NCBI RefSeq assembly: GCF_016863495.1
Contig: NZ_BOOZ01000003.1
Coordinates: 62,001-126,000, forward strand
From: Micromonospora andamanensis
GTDB lineage: Bacteria > Actinomycetota > Actinomycetes > Mycobacteriales > Micromonosporaceae
Direction: 5' to 3'
DNA length: 64,000 nucleotides
This document shows, piece by piece, positions 52,757 to 61,998 of the stretch. The notes beneath the pieces were generated by a model, which did no database searches, had not been told where the DNA came from, and was given only the letters and a program-made list of their open reading frames with translations. Both the position numbers and the translations under genes were made by a program. Position 1 is the first letter of the stretch. Each line of letters starts with the position of its first letter.

Positions 52757-53497
52757 TCAGGTTTTTTGGGTGCGGGCTACGAGGGTGGTGTAGGGGAGGG
52801 TGATGGTGTCCCTGGTGGCCAGGTCGGGGTGGGTTTGCAGGAGGGTGCGGACCTGGTCGTCGACCTCGGCGCGTCGGGCGGGGGCGGCGGTGAGGTAGTG
52901 AGAGCGGGTGCGGACCAGGCCGAGCAGTTCGTCGGGGGTCAGCGTGGTGGTGTGGCTGAACTCGGCCCACTGGGGGCGGGTGAAGGAGTCGCCGAAGTCG
53001 GTCACGCTCTGGCGTAGGTGCTCGACGGTGTCGCCGATCTGGACGATCCGGCTCAACTCGGCCACCCAGCCGACGCCGTCGTCCCGCAGGTTCCAGATCG
53101 GGGCGAAGACCCCACCGGGCCGCAGCACCCGGGCGATCTCAGCGTGTGCCCGCGTCCGGTCGAACCAGTGGTACGCCTGACCGGTGAGGACGGCGTCGGC
53201 GTGCCCGTCCGGCAGCGGTACCGCCTCGGCGCTGCCGTCGATGGCGCGCACAGCGGAATCGGCAGACGTCATCTGGGCCCGCATGCCGGGGTCGGGTTCG
53301 ACGGCCGTCACCCGGTGGCCAAGGGAGAGCAGCCCACGCGCCAGGATGCCGGTCCCGGCACCGAGATCGACAAGTTGCGCGGGGGCGTCGATGCCGTCGA
53401 GCGCCCACCGCAGCGCCGCCACCGGATAGCGGGGGCGGTACCTGTCGTAGTCGGCGGCTGCGGACCCGAAGGAGAGGGCCCCCGTGGGGTCGGTCAT
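52757..53497 (-). CDS. Class I SAM-dependent methyltransferase
   Basis: A 246 aa methyltransferase. Motif I is LVDLGAGTGILARGLLSLG, motif II acidic end VTAVEPDPGMRAQM, then LPDGHADAVLTGQAYHWFD and VLRPGGVFAPIWNL (motif III area). It resembles UbiE/trans-aconitate-type enzymes; the substrate is unknown. Start ATG 53497; the long frame to 54919 overlaps lysS and is not used. Divergent from lysS. Confidence 0.85.
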   Translation of the reverse strand: MTDPTGALSFGSAAADYDRYRPRYPVAALRWALDGIDAPAQLVDLGAGTGILARGLLSLGHRVTAVEPDPGMRAQMTSADSAVRAIDGSAEAVPLPDGHADAVLTGQAYHWFDRTRAHAEIARVLRPGGVFAPIWNLRDDGVGWVAELSRIVQIGDTVEHLRQSVTDFGDSFTRPQWAEFSHTTTLTPDELLGLVRTRSHYLTAAPARRAEVDDQVRTLLQTHPDLATRDTITLPYTTLVARTQKT

Positions 53498-53587
53498 GGC
53501 GAGCAGACTATCCAGTAACGGTCGCGGAGGGGTTTGAGTACGCTCGGGCCTGACCCCGCCCGAATTCTCCCGCTGAGGAAGCGTGCC

Positions 53588-55096
53588 GTGACCCAACAGA
53601 GCCCTGTGCCAGTCGACCCCGCCGACGACCTTCCCGAGCAGATGAAGGTCCGCCGGGAGAAGCGGGACCGGATGCTCGCCGACGGTGTGCAGCCCTATCC
53701 GATCGGATACCCCCGTACCAGCACGCTCAGCCAGTTGCGCGAGCGCTACGCCGACCTGCCCACCGACACCGCCACCGGTGACCGGGTCTCGGTCACCGGT
53801 CGGGTGATCTTCGTGCGGAACACCGGCAAGCTCTGCTTCGCCACCTTGCGCGAGGGCGACGGCACCGAGTTGCAGGCCATGCTGTCGCTGGACCGGGTCG
53901 GCGCGGACCGGCTGGAGGACTGGAAGCGCCTGGTGGACCTCGGCGACCACGTCGGGGTGACCGGAGAGGTGATCACCAGCCGCCGGGGTGAGTTGTCGGT
54001 GCTGGCCGATGAGTGGGCGGTCACCGCCAAGGCGTTGCGTCCGCTTCCGGTGGCACACAAGCCACTGAGCGAGGAGGCCCGGGTCCGGCAGCGCTACGTC
54101 GACCTGGTCGTCCGTCCGCAGGCGCGGCAGATGGTGCGTACCCGGGCGGCGGCGTTGCGCAGTCTGCGTGATTCGTTGCACGGCGAGGGTTACCTCGAGG
54201 TGGAGACCCCGATGTTGCAGTTGCTCCATGGGGGTGCGACCGCCCGGCCTTTCGTGACCCACAGCAATGCACTCGACACCGATCTGTATCTCCGAATCGC
54301 TCCGGAACTGTTTTTGAAGCGGGCCGTCGTCGGTGGCGTCGAGCGGGTCTTCGAGATCAACCGCAACTTCCGTAATGAGGGCATCGACTCTTCGCACTCG
54401 CCCGAGTTCGCCATGCTGGAGGCGTACGAGGCGTACGGCGACTACAACACGATGGCCGAGTTGACCCGCAATCTCGTCCAGCGGGCGGCGATCGCGGTCT
54501 CCGGATCGACTGTGGTCACCCACGCTGACGGTCGGGAGTTCGACCTCGGTGGCGAGTGGCGTTCGGTCACCCTCTTCGGTGTGCTTTCCGAGGCGCTCGG
54601 CGAGGAGGTCACGGTGCACACCGAGCACGCTCGCCTGGTCGAGTACGCGGACAAGGTGGGCCTGGCCGTCGACCCCAAGTGGGGGTCGGGCAAGCTCGCC
54701 GAGGAACTGTTCGAGGAACTGGTCGTACCCGGTCTGGTAGCACCGACGTTCGTACGTGACTACCCGGAGGAGACAAGTCCGCTGACCCGGTCCCACCGCA
54801 GCGAGCCCGGCCTGGCCGAGAAGTGGGACCTGTACGTGCTCGGTTTCGAACTGGGCACCGCGTACTCCGAGCTGGTCGACCCGGTGGTGCAGCGGGAACG
54901 GCTGGTGGCCCAGGCGCAACTGGCTGCTCGGGGCGACGACGAGGCGATGCGACTGGACGAGGACTTTCTCCGGGCGATGGAGTACGGAATGCCGCCGGCC
55001 GGTGGCATGGGAATGGGAATCGACCGCCTCCTGATGGCGCTGACCGGCCTGGGAATTCGGGAAACCATCCTCTTCCCGTTGGTCCGCCCGGAGTAG
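53588..55096 (+). CDS. lysS: Lysyl-tRNA synthetase, class II
   Basis: Charges tRNA(Lys). The OB-fold anticodon domain comes first ([21 protein letters not shown]), then class II motifs: motif 1 around [20 protein letters not shown], motif 2 [21 protein letters not shown], and motif 3 [13 protein letters not shown]. The GTG at 53588 follows GAGGAAG and gives the usual N-terminus (502 aa). lsr2 follows on the same strand with its own promoter. Confidence 0.95.
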   Translation: MTQQSPVPVDPADDLPEQMKVRREKRDRMLADGVQPYPIGYPRTSTLSQLRERYADLPTDTATGDRVSVTGRVIFVRNTGKLCFATLREGDGTELQAMLSLDRVGADRLEDWKRLVDLGDHVGVTGEVITSRRGELSVLADEWAVTAKALRPLPVAHKPLSEEARVRQRYVDLVVRPQARQMVRTRAAALRSLRDSLHGEGYLEVETPMLQLLHGGATARPFVTHSNALDTDLYLRIAPELFLKRAVVGGVERVFEINRNFRNEGIDSSHSPEFAMLEAYEAYGDYNTMAELTRNLVQRAAIAVSGSTVVTHADGREFDLGGEWRSVTLFGVLSEALGEEVTVHTEHARLVEYADKVGLAVDPKWGSGKLAEELFEELVVPGLVAPTFVRDYPEETSPLTRSHRSEPGLAEKWDLYVLGFELGTAYSELVDPVVQRERLVAQAQLAARGDDEAMRLDEDFLRAMEYGMPPAGGMGMGIDRLLMALTGLGIRETILFPLVRPE

Positions 55097-55132
55097 TCGT
55101 ACGGAAACTTTCCGCCTCGTTACCGCATCCTA

Positions 55133-55163
55133 TTGACGCGACAAGCATCAGACGGGTTATTGT
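55133..55163 (+). promoter_or_regulatory. Likely sigma-70-type promoter of lsr2
   Basis: TTGACG (55133-55138) and TTATTG (55157-55162) are separated by 18 bases, upstream of lsr2 in a locally AT-richer stretch. A transcript would start near 55170, leaving about a 40-base leader containing GAAAGGA before the GTG. Confidence 0.6.
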
Positions 55164-55210
55164 GCTTCTGCAGTTGGCAGGATCAACCCTGCTCGAAAGG
55201 AATGTGGGAC

Positions 55211-55561
55211 GTGGCCAAGCAGATCATTCACAAGCTGGTCGATGACCTGGACGGCGGGGACGCGGACGAGACCGTCAAGTTCGCGCTCGACGGTGTTCAG
55301 TACGAGATCGACCTGTCAGGTTCGAACGCAGAGAAATTGCGCGAGGTATTCGCCCCGTACATCGCCCACGGCACCAAGGTCGGTCGCGGCGGTGTGGTCG
55401 TCGGCGGTCGGGCTGCCCGTGGTCGGGGTGGAGCCACCGCCGACCGCGAGCAGAACAAGGCCATCCGGGCCTGGGCGCGCAAGTCGGGTAAGGACATCTC
55501 GGACCGGGGCCGGATCCCCCAGGAGATCGTCGACGAGTACCACTCGAAGGCCGGTCACTGA
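55211..55561 (+). CDS. lsr2: Lsr2 nucleoid-associated protein
   Basis: H-NS-like protein that coats AT-rich, often foreign, DNA and silences it. It begins with the conserved KQIIHKLVDDLDGGDADETV dimerisation segment, a linker rich in Arg/Gly, and the C-terminal DNA-binding region IRAWARKSGKDISDRGRIP with the AT-minor-groove RGR. It is 116 aa from the GTG at 55211, which aligns with the usual start. GAAAGGA precedes it. Confidence 0.96.
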   Translation: MAKQIIHKLVDDLDGGDADETVKFALDGVQYEIDLSGSNAEKLREVFAPYIAHGTKVGRGGVVVGGRAARGRGGATADREQNKAIRAWARKSGKDISDRGRIPQEIVDEYHSKAGH

Positions 55562-55588
55562 GACCGACCCGCAGTACGGTCAGCCACG

Positions 55589-55619
55589 ACGCCGGCCCGG
55601 AGACGCTCCGGGCCGGCGT
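55589..55619 (+). terminator. Terminator after lsr2
   Basis: A perfect 14-base-pair stem (ACGCCGGCCCGGAG / CTCCGGGCCGGCGT) with a 3-base loop (ACG), 28 bases after the lsr2 stop codon. Confidence 0.8.
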
Positions 55620-55656
55620 TGCCGTCGCCGGGGGACTATTCGGGTCGTACCGCGCG

Positions 55657-55699
55657 TTGTCCACAGCCAGTGGACGCGTTGTCCACAACCTGTGGATGA
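55657..55699. promoter_or_regulatory. Cluster of DnaA-box-like motifs
   Basis: TTGTCCACA (55657-55665) and TTGTCCACA (55679-55687) match the actinobacterial DnaA-box consensus. TGTGGATGA (55691-55699) is an imperfect box on the other strand. The first and second copies start 22 bases apart (two helical turns). Alternatively they form inverted repeats (GTCCAC-AGCCA-GTGGAC; TCCACA-ACC-TGTGGA) and could be a repressor operator. Confidence 0.5.
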
Positions 55700-56003
55700 C
55701 CCGCCGTGGTGTCGTCCCCGGGCCGGGGCACGCCCGTGCGGTGTTCCCGGAGGTCCCGACCGCCGGGTCGAATTTCGCTCTGCGCGTACACAGACCACGC
55801 CCGGAACACCCGTTGAGCGTGGATGGTTGTGCAAAACGACGCGTACCGGGCCTACGACGCAGACACACGAGGTCAGCCGAGTCGGCTCGCGGCGATAGAG
55901 TAATGAGGCGCGGACGCCCGTCCCGGGCGCTCGCGTATCCGGCCCCGCCGAGAGTCTTGACCACCAAGATCGAGTGCGCACGGCACGTGAGGAGCACGAG
56001 GGC

Positions 56004-58538
56004 ATGTTCGAGCGGTTCACCGACCGAGCGCGACGGGTTGTCGTCCTGGCCCAAGAAGAGGCCCGGATGCTCAACCACAACTACATCGGTACGGAACACA
56101 TCCTGCTGGGCCTGATCCACGAGGGTGAGGGCGTCGCGGCCAAGGCACTGGAGAGCCTCGGCATCTCCCTGGAGGGCGTCCGCCAGCAGGTGGAGGAGAT
56201 CATCGGCCAGGGCCAGCAGGCGCCGAGCGGGCACATCCCGTTCACGCCGCGGGCCAAGAAGGTGCTGGAGCTGTCGCTACGTGAGGCGCTGCAGCTCGGC
56301 CACAACTACATCGGCACCGAGCACATCCTGCTCGGGCTGATCCGCGAGGGTGAGGGCGTCGCCGCCCAGGTGCTGGTCAAGCTCGGCGCCGACCTGAACC
56401 GGGTCCGCCAGCAGGTGATTCAGCTGCTCTCCGGCTACCAGGGCAAGGAGCCGGCCGCGGCCGGCACCGCGCCGGGTGAGGCTGCGCCGTCGACGAGCCT
56501 GGTGCTGGACCAGTTCGGCCGGAACCTGACCCAGGCCGCCCGGGAGGGCAAGCTCGACCCGGTGATCGGGCGCGAGAAGGAGATCGAGCGGGTGATGCAG
56601 GTGCTCTCCCGCCGGACCAAGAACAACCCGGTCCTGATCGGTGAGCCCGGCGTCGGTAAGACCGCGGTGGTCGAGGGGCTGTCCCAGAAGATCATCAAGG
56701 GCGAGGTGCCCGAGACGCTCAAGGACAAGCAGCTCTACACGCTCGACCTGGGCGCGCTGGTGGCCGGTTCCCGGTACCGCGGTGACTTTGAGGAGCGCCT
56801 CAAGAAGGTGCTCAAGGAGATCCGCACCCGGGGCGACATCATCCTGTTCATCGACGAGATCCACACCCTCGTCGGCGCTGGTGCCGCCGAGGGCGCGATC
56901 GACGCGGCGAGCATCCTCAAGCCGATGCTGGCCCGTGGTGAGCTGCAGACCATCGGCGCGACCACGCTCGACGAGTACCGCAAGCACCTGGAGAAGGACG
57001 CCGCGCTGGAGCGGCGCTTCCAGCCCATCCAGGTCGGCGAGCCGTCGCTGGCGCACACCATCGAGATCCTCAAGGGCCTGCGGGACCGGTACGAGGCGCA
57101 CCACCGCGTCTCGATCACCGACGCGGCGCTGGTGGCTGCCGCGACGCTTGCCGATCGGTACATCTCCGACCGGTTCCTGCCGGACAAGGCCATCGACCTC
57201 ATCGACGAGGCCGGTGCCCGGATGCGGATCCGCCGGATGACCGCGCCGCCAGACCTGCGCGACTTCGACGAGCGCATCGCGCAGGTGCGCCGCGACAAGG
57301 AGTCTGCGATCGACGCGCAGGACTTCGAGCGCGCCGCGCAGCTGCGTGACAAGGAGAAGCAGCTGCTGGGCCAGAAGGCGCAGCGGGAGAAGGAGTGGAA
57401 GGCCGGTGACCTGGACGTCGTCAGCGAGGTCGACGACGAGCAGATCGCCGAGGTGCTCGGCAACTGGACGGGCATCCCGGTCTACAAGCTGACCGAGGAG
57501 GAGACCTCGCGCCTGCTGCGCATGGAGGACGAGCTGCACAAGCGCGTCATCGGCCAGGAGGACGCGGTCAAGGCGGTCTCGAAGGCGATCCGGCGTACCC
57601 GGGCCGGCCTGAAGGACCCCAAGCGCCCGTCGGGCTCGTTCATCTTCGCCGGCCCGTCCGGCGTGGGTAAGACCGAGCTGTCCAAGGCTCTCGCGGAGTT
57701 CCTGTTCGGCAGCGAGGACGCCCTGATCCAGCTGGACATGTCCGAGTTCCACGACCGGTACACCGTCTCCCGGCTGGTTGGTGCCCCTCCCGGCTACGTC
57801 GGCTACGACGAGGGTGGGCAGCTGACCGAGAAGGTGCGGCGTCGGCCGTTCAGCGTGGTGCTCTTCGACGAGATCGAGAAGGCCCACCCGGACGTGTTCA
57901 ACACGCTCCTGCAGATCCTGGAGGACGGTCGGCTCACCGACGGTCAGGGCCGGATCGTGGACTTCAAGAACACGGTAATCATCCTGACCACCAACCTGGG
58001 CACCCGGGACGTCGCCAAGGCGGTCTCGCTGGGCTTCCAGGCGTCTGAGGACTCCGAGTCCAACTACGACCGGATGAAGCAGAAGGTCAACGACGAGCTC
58101 AAGCAGCACTTCCGGCCCGAGTTCCTGAACCGGATCGACGACACCATCGTCTTCCACCAGCTGCGCGAGAGCGAGATCCTCTCGATCGTGGACATCATGA
58201 TCCAGCGGATCGAGACCCAGCTGCGGAACAAGGACATGGGCCTGGAGCTGACCGACAACGCCAAGAAGTACCTGGCGAAGAAGGGCTTCGACCCGGTGCT
58301 CGGGGCGCGTCCGCTGCGTCGCACGATCCAGCGCGACATCGAGGACAACCTCTCCGAGCGGATCCTGTTCAACGAGCTGACCCCGGGTCAGATCGTCGTG
58401 GTGGACTGCGACGGCGACCCGAACGACATCGACAAGTCCAAGCTCGTCTTCAAGGGGTCTGACCGGCCGGTGGAGGTGCCGGACGCCGTGCCGGCCGACC
58501 TCGGCGGTACGACGGCCCCCGCTGGCGCGGACGAGTAG
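56004..58538 (+). CDS. clpC: ATP-dependent Clp protease ATP-binding subunit ClpC
   Basis: Hexameric AAA+ unfoldase feeding ClpP. Two N-terminal Clp_N repeats ([11 protein letters not shown] occurs twice) bind substrates/adaptors. AAA domain 1 has [11 protein letters not shown] (near residue 213) and domain 2 has [11 protein letters not shown] (near 550). Between them is the UVR/middle coiled coil ([15 protein letters not shown]...). The ATG at 56004 has GTGAGGAG upstream. It is 844 aa, full length. The unusual long upstream region may carry regulatory sites, including a possible ClgR site. Confidence 0.97.
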   Translation: MFERFTDRARRVVVLAQEEARMLNHNYIGTEHILLGLIHEGEGVAAKALESLGISLEGVRQQVEEIIGQGQQAPSGHIPFTPRAKKVLELSLREALQLGHNYIGTEHILLGLIREGEGVAAQVLVKLGADLNRVRQQVIQLLSGYQGKEPAAAGTAPGEAAPSTSLVLDQFGRNLTQAAREGKLDPVIGREKEIERVMQVLSRRTKNNPVLIGEPGVGKTAVVEGLSQKIIKGEVPETLKDKQLYTLDLGALVAGSRYRGDFEERLKKVLKEIRTRGDIILFIDEIHTLVGAGAAEGAIDAASILKPMLARGELQTIGATTLDEYRKHLEKDAALERRFQPIQVGEPSLAHTIEILKGLRDRYEAHHRVSITDAALVAAATLADRYISDRFLPDKAIDLIDEAGARMRIRRMTAPPDLRDFDERIAQVRRDKESAIDAQDFERAAQLRDKEKQLLGQKAQREKEWKAGDLDVVSEVDDEQIAEVLGNWTGIPVYKLTEEETSRLLRMEDELHKRVIGQEDAVKAVSKAIRRTRAGLKDPKRPSGSFIFAGPSGVGKTELSKALAEFLFGSEDALIQLDMSEFHDRYTVSRLVGAPPGYVGYDEGGQLTEKVRRRPFSVVLFDEIEKAHPDVFNTLLQILEDGRLTDGQGRIVDFKNTVIILTTNLGTRDVAKAVSLGFQASEDSESNYDRMKQKVNDELKQHFRPEFLNRIDDTIVFHQLRESEILSIVDIMIQRIETQLRNKDMGLELTDNAKKYLAKKGFDPVLGARPLRRTIQRDIEDNLSERILFNELTPGQIVVVDCDGDPNDIDKSKLVFKGSDRPVEVPDAVPADLGGTTAPAGADE

Positions 58539-58556
58539 GTAGTCAGCCGAAGCAAC

Positions 58557-58588
58557 GACGGCCCGGTGGCATTCGCCACCGGGCCGTC
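58557..58588 (+). terminator. Terminator after clpC
   Basis: A perfect 14-base-pair stem (GACGGCCCGGTGGC / GCCACCGGGCCGTC) with a 4-base loop (ATTC), 18 bases after the clpC stop. Confidence 0.85.
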
Positions 58589-59013
58589 GCCGTCTGTCGG
58601 TGGATCGGTCCCGGTCGGCCTCTCGGCCCCCTCCGGTCCGCTGCCCGCAGCGAGCCGGCGAACAGGTGTCGGGTTGCGGCGCCGGGCGGGGGTGAAGATT
58701 GCGGCGCCGGGCGGGGTGAAACGTCAATGGAGCTGCGTCCGCGTGCCGGCTGCCCACCTGGGCTCGATGTCTGATTCGTAGGTATTTGTCGTGACGGCGG
58801 TCACGGTTTGCCTGGGCATGCACCGGCCCCGGGGGCCGTTGTACCGGGAGTAACCGCGACGGCCTCTGCCTCCAGCCCACCCGGAAATGCCGGGCCCGCC
58901 GAGGTCGTTGCAGACCCGGGCAGGCGCGTCCGCGCCGCCTCATCCCGACGCGGTATCCGCATCCTCCCTTCTCCTGGTGTCGTGTCGATCCCCCGAGACG
59001 GAAGGCAACGATC
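58589..59013. other. Upstream region of C39-like gene (425 bases)
   Basis: No gene is supported here. It contains two tandem copies of a ~25-base repeat (58674-58698 and 58699-58722, TTGCGGCGCCGGGCGGGG core), a CGTGAC-GGCG-GTCACG palindrome (58790-58805), and an AACGGAAGG-like ribosome site before the ATG at 59014. It is probably a regulated promoter for the secreted protein. Confidence 0.4.
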
Positions 59014-59664
59014 ATGACGAGTTCGATCCGCAAGGCTGCCCTGACCGCCGCTGGTGCCGTCTGCGCCGGTGGAATGATCGCCGGCCCGGTGGGCGCGCTG
59101 GCTGCGCCGCCCAGCTCGGACCCGCTGACCGCGGTGACCGAGCGGGGGCACGGTAAGGGCGAGCGACAGCTCAAGGTGCGCTACGAGGCCCAGCCGAACT
59201 TCTACTACTGTGGCCCGGCGGCGGTGCGTAACACCCTGAGCATCCTGAACAAGGACGTCTCCCAGGACGACCTGGCCCGCGAGATGGGCACCACCGAGCG
59301 AGGCACCGACTCGGCGTACCTGATCACCGAGGCCCTCAACCGCAAGGCCGGCAAGGATGTCTACCGCACGGTGGAGATCCCCGGTCAGGCCGCCGATCGC
59401 GGCGAGACCGACAGGCTGCGCGAGGACGTCGTCCGCGCCGTCGACGACGGCCGGGGCGTGGTGGCGAACGTGGTCGGTACCGCCACCGACCTGGACGGGG
59501 GCAGCCACACCTTCGAGGGTGGCCACTACATCGCGGTTACCGGTTACCGCGACGGCGGCGACCAGATGAAGATCGCTGACTCGGCCGACGCCGCCCGGGC
59601 CGAGTACTGGATCAGCACCGACGCGCTTGCCGACTGGATCGCCAGCCGCGGCTATTCCGCCTGA
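59014..59664 (+). CDS. Secreted C39-like cysteine peptidase family protein
   Basis: A 216 aa exported protein. The Sec signal (KAALTAAGAVCAGGMIAG...ALAAP) ends near residue 32. The catalytic domain shows Cys in FYYCGPAAVRNTL, His in FEGGHYIAVTGY and Asp in MKIADSADA, a papain/C39-like triad. Peptidases of this type process peptides or cell-wall material; the substrate is unknown. The single-domain protein lacks an ABC transporter partner. A terminator follows at 59691. Confidence 0.85.
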   Translation: MTSSIRKAALTAAGAVCAGGMIAGPVGALAAPPSSDPLTAVTERGHGKGERQLKVRYEAQPNFYYCGPAAVRNTLSILNKDVSQDDLAREMGTTERGTDSAYLITEALNRKAGKDVYRTVEIPGQAADRGETDRLREDVVRAVDDGRGVVANVVGTATDLDGGSHTFEGGHYIAVTGYRDGGDQMKIADSADAARAEYWISTDALADWIASRGYSA

Positions 59665-59690
59665 TCCATCAGCCACAGATCGAATGCTGA

Positions 59691-59716
59691 GGGCCGGTCC
59701 CGTTCGGGGCCGGCCC
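59691..59716 (+). terminator. Terminator after the C39-like gene
   Basis: GGGCCGGTCCC-GTTC-GGGGCCGGCCC: an 11-base-pair stem including one G-T wobble, located 27 bases after the stop codon. Confidence 0.7.
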
Positions 59717-59762
59717 GCAGTCTGCCACCGGTTGTCTGTGGACCGTCGATGATCAGTGGTCC

Positions 59763-60665
59763 TCAGCCTGCCACCGGTGCCGGTGGGCCATCCCCGATCA
59801 GTCGGAACGAGGTGTCGCCGACCGGCTCGACCAGCCCGTCGGTGACCAGGCCGGCAAGTGCCCGGGCGCGCTGCACCTCGTCCGCCCAGACCTGGTCCAG
59901 GCGCTGGTACGGCACTGGGCCGGTGGCCTCCCGCAGCACTCCCAGCAGCAGGCCGCGTACCTGGCGGTCGGTGCCCGCGTACCGCTGAGGGCGGCGGGTC
60001 GGACCGGCTGGAGCGGGCTGCCCGGAGGCCCGCCAGGCGCAGGTCGACTCGACCGGGCACGCGTCGCAGCGAGGCGACCGGGCGGTGCAGACGACCGCCC
60101 CCAATTCCATGATCGCGGCGCTGGCCAGGGCGGCCGCGGCCGGCTCGGCGGGCAGCAACTCCTCGGTGGCGACCAGATCTGCCGGTCTGGTGGTCGGGCC
60201 GGCGTCCGGTTCGCCGGCCACCGCCCGACAGACCACCCGGCGGACGTTCGTGTCGACCACCGGGTGACGCTGACCGTACGCGAAGGCGGCCACCGCCCGG
60301 GCGGTGTACGTGCCGACGCCGGGCAGCGCGAGCAACTGCTCCAGCCGGTCCGGTACCGCGCCGCCGTGGCGCTCCACGATGGCCGTCGCGCAGTCGTGCA
60401 GCCGCACCGCACGACGGGGGTAGCCGAGCCGTCCCCACATCCGGATCGCCTCGGCCGGGCTCGCGCCGGCCAGCGCGGCCGGTGTCGGCCAGCGCTCCAG
60501 CCACGCCAGCCAGGCGGGCACCACCCGGGCAACCGGGGTCTGCTGGAGCATGACCTCGCTGACCAGGATCGCCCACGGGCTCACCTCGGGCCTGCGCCAC
60601 GGCAGATCCCGCGCGTGCTGTTCGTACCACCGGCTCACCCGGCCGGCGAATGTCGCCTCTGTCAT
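59763..60665 (-). CDS. mutY: A/G-specific adenine glycosylase
   Basis: Removes A mispaired with 8-oxoG. The helix-hairpin-helix region LLALPGVGTYTARAVAAFAYG and catalytic Asp (VDTNVRRV) are present, as is the 4Fe-4S loop C-x6-C-x2-C-x5-C (VCTARSPRCDACPVESTC). SEVMLQQTPVARV is the conserved N-terminal motif. It is 300 aa, so the C-terminal 8-oxoG-recognition (NUDIX-like) domain is short, as in several actinobacteria. Confidence 0.93.
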   Translation of the reverse strand: MTEATFAGRVSRWYEQHARDLPWRRPEVSPWAILVSEVMLQQTPVARVVPAWLAWLERWPTPAALAGASPAEAIRMWGRLGYPRRAVRLHDCATAIVERHGGAVPDRLEQLLALPGVGTYTARAVAAFAYGQRHPVVDTNVRRVVCRAVAGEPDAGPTTRPADLVATEELLPAEPAAAALASAAIMELGAVVCTARSPRCDACPVESTCAWRASGQPAPAGPTRRPQRYAGTDRQVRGLLLGVLREATGPVPYQRLDQVWADEVQRARALAGLVTDGLVEPVGDTSFRLIGDGPPAPVAG

Positions 60666-60758
60666 CGCGCGCCGATGATGTCACGTGCGCTGATCCCGCC
60701 GATCGGACGGTCGGCGGGCCGACGCCGACGGTGGCTGGCGATCGGACAGAATGCCCGG

Positions 60759-61271
60759 ATGAACGAGCTTGCGATCACCGTCATCGGCCGGGACCGGCCC
60801 GGCATCGTGGCTGACGTAGCCGAGGTGCTCGCCCGGCTCGGCGCCAACCTCACCGACAGCACCATGACCCGGCTCCGGGGACACTTCGCGATGACCCTGA
60901 TCTGCGTCGGCCCGACCGCCGCCGAGGTCGAGACCACGCTGGCCCCACTGGCCGCCGACGGTCAGCTGCTGGCGACGGTGAGCGCCGTGACGCCGGACGG
61001 TGAGACGTCACCGGCCGGTGAACCGTACGTGATGGCGGTGCACGGTGCCGACCGGATGGGCATCGTGGCCGCGATGACGCGGGTGCTCGCCGATGCCGGC
61101 GGCAACGTCACCGACCTGAGCACCCGCCTGGCGGGGGCGCTCTACGTGGTGGTCGCCGAGGTGGAACTGCCCACGGGTACCGCCGACACGCTCGCCGGCC
61201 GGCTGACCGAGGCCGCCACCGGTCTCGGTGTCGAGGTCACCCTCCGGCCCGCCGAACCGGATCTGCTGTGA
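60759..61271 (+). CDS. Two-ACT-domain protein (GcvR-like)
   Basis: A 170 aa protein with two ACT domains. The first begins ITVIGRDRPGIVADVAEVLARLGANLTDSTMTRL; the second begins VMAVHGADRMGIVAAMTRVLADAGGNVTDLS. This resembles GcvR-type regulators and ligand-binding domains. The amino acid sensed is unknown. The ATG at 60759 is chosen over upstream frames for coding bias. Its stop overlaps def (GTGA at 61268), so they are coupled. Confidence 0.85.
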   Translation: MNELAITVIGRDRPGIVADVAEVLARLGANLTDSTMTRLRGHFAMTLICVGPTAAEVETTLAPLAADGQLLATVSAVTPDGETSPAGEPYVMAVHGADRMGIVAAMTRVLADAGGNVTDLSTRLAGALYVVVAEVELPTGTADTLAGRLTEAATGLGVEVTLRPAEPDLL

Positions 61272-61861
61272 GCGGGGCAACGGACGGACCGAAGCCGGAT
61301 CCGCAGGCCGAGGCGTACGTGGGCCTCGGTGACTGGGTACCCGAGTCGCTGGGCAGCGGCCGGGTCATCCCGGTGGTCTGCGCCCCGGAGCCGGTGCTCA
61401 GCCGGCCGGGCGACGAGGTCGACCCGACCGCCGGTGAGACGGTACGACTCGCCGCCGACCTGGTGGCCACGATGCGGGTGTCGCCCGGCTGTGTCGGACT
61501 TGCCGCGCCGCAGGTAGGGGTGAGCGCCCAGATCTTCGCGGTGGACGTCACCGGGCATCCCAAGACGGTCACCGGGCATGGTGTCTTCGTGCTCTGCAAC
61601 GCGCGGGTGGTCGAGGCGACCCGGTGGAAGGCCGGCCGGGAGGGGTGCATGTCGGTGCCGGACCTGACCGGGGACGTGAAGCGCGCGAGCCGGCTGGTGG
61701 TGGAGGGCGCGCTGCCGGGCAGCGGCGAAACCGTACGTCTGGTGACGGACGGCTTCGAGGCACGCGCCCTGCAACACGAGATCGACCACTGCGCCGGGCT
61801 GCTGTTCCTGGACCGGGTGGCCGGCGCACACGCGATCTACCAGCGAAAGGTCTACCTCTGA
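61268..61861 (+). CDS. def: Peptide deformylase
   Basis: Removes the formyl group from nascent proteins. Metal motifs are complete: GLAAPQVGVS (motif 1), EGCMSVP (motif 2 with Cys ligand) and QHEIDHCAGLLFLD (HExxH, motif 3). It is 197 aa, slightly longer at the N-terminus than the E. coli enzyme. Coupled to the ACT-domain gene by a 4-base overlap. Confidence 0.95.
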   Translation: MSGATDGPKPDPQAEAYVGLGDWVPESLGSGRVIPVVCAPEPVLSRPGDEVDPTAGETVRLAADLVATMRVSPGCVGLAAPQVGVSAQIFAVDVTGHPKTVTGHGVFVLCNARVVEATRWKAGREGCMSVPDLTGDVKRASRLVVEGALPGSGETVRLVTDGFEARALQHEIDHCAGLLFLDRVAGAHAIYQRKVYL

Positions 61862-61998
61862 GTCGGAGCGGGCAGTTGCGCTGAGTGATCGTCATCGGAG
61901 CGAACCGTCGTGAATGGAGGGTCGGATCCGATGGGTCGGACGAGCCACGGCGCGTCGCTGCCGTCCGCCGCACCCGCCGCCGCTACGGTGGAGACATC

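Larger units (their letters stand above)
55562..56003. other. lsr2-clpC intergenic region (442 bases)
   Basis: No gene seen. From left to right it holds a terminator hairpin for lsr2 (55589-55619), a cluster of DnaA-box-like motifs (55657-55699), a CGC-N5-GCG ClgR-like site at 55776-55786, and a -10-like TAGAGT at 55896-55901 before clpC. The upstream part may belong to clpC regulation. Confidence 0.5.

Noticed and set aside
52757..54919. Minus-strand frame of 720 codons extending the methyltransferase gene
   Set aside because: Only the C-terminal 246 residues look like a methyltransferase; the rest is antisense to lysS.
58806..59013. Possible c-di-AMP (ydaO-type) riboswitch before the C39-like gene, prompted by nearby disA
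   Set aside because: I could not find the conserved core motifs of that riboswitch; only generic GC hairpins are present.
56277..59174. A 965-codon minus-strand frame opposite clpC
   Set aside because: It is antisense to the intact clpC gene and has no recognisable domain; length alone is not evidence at this GC content.
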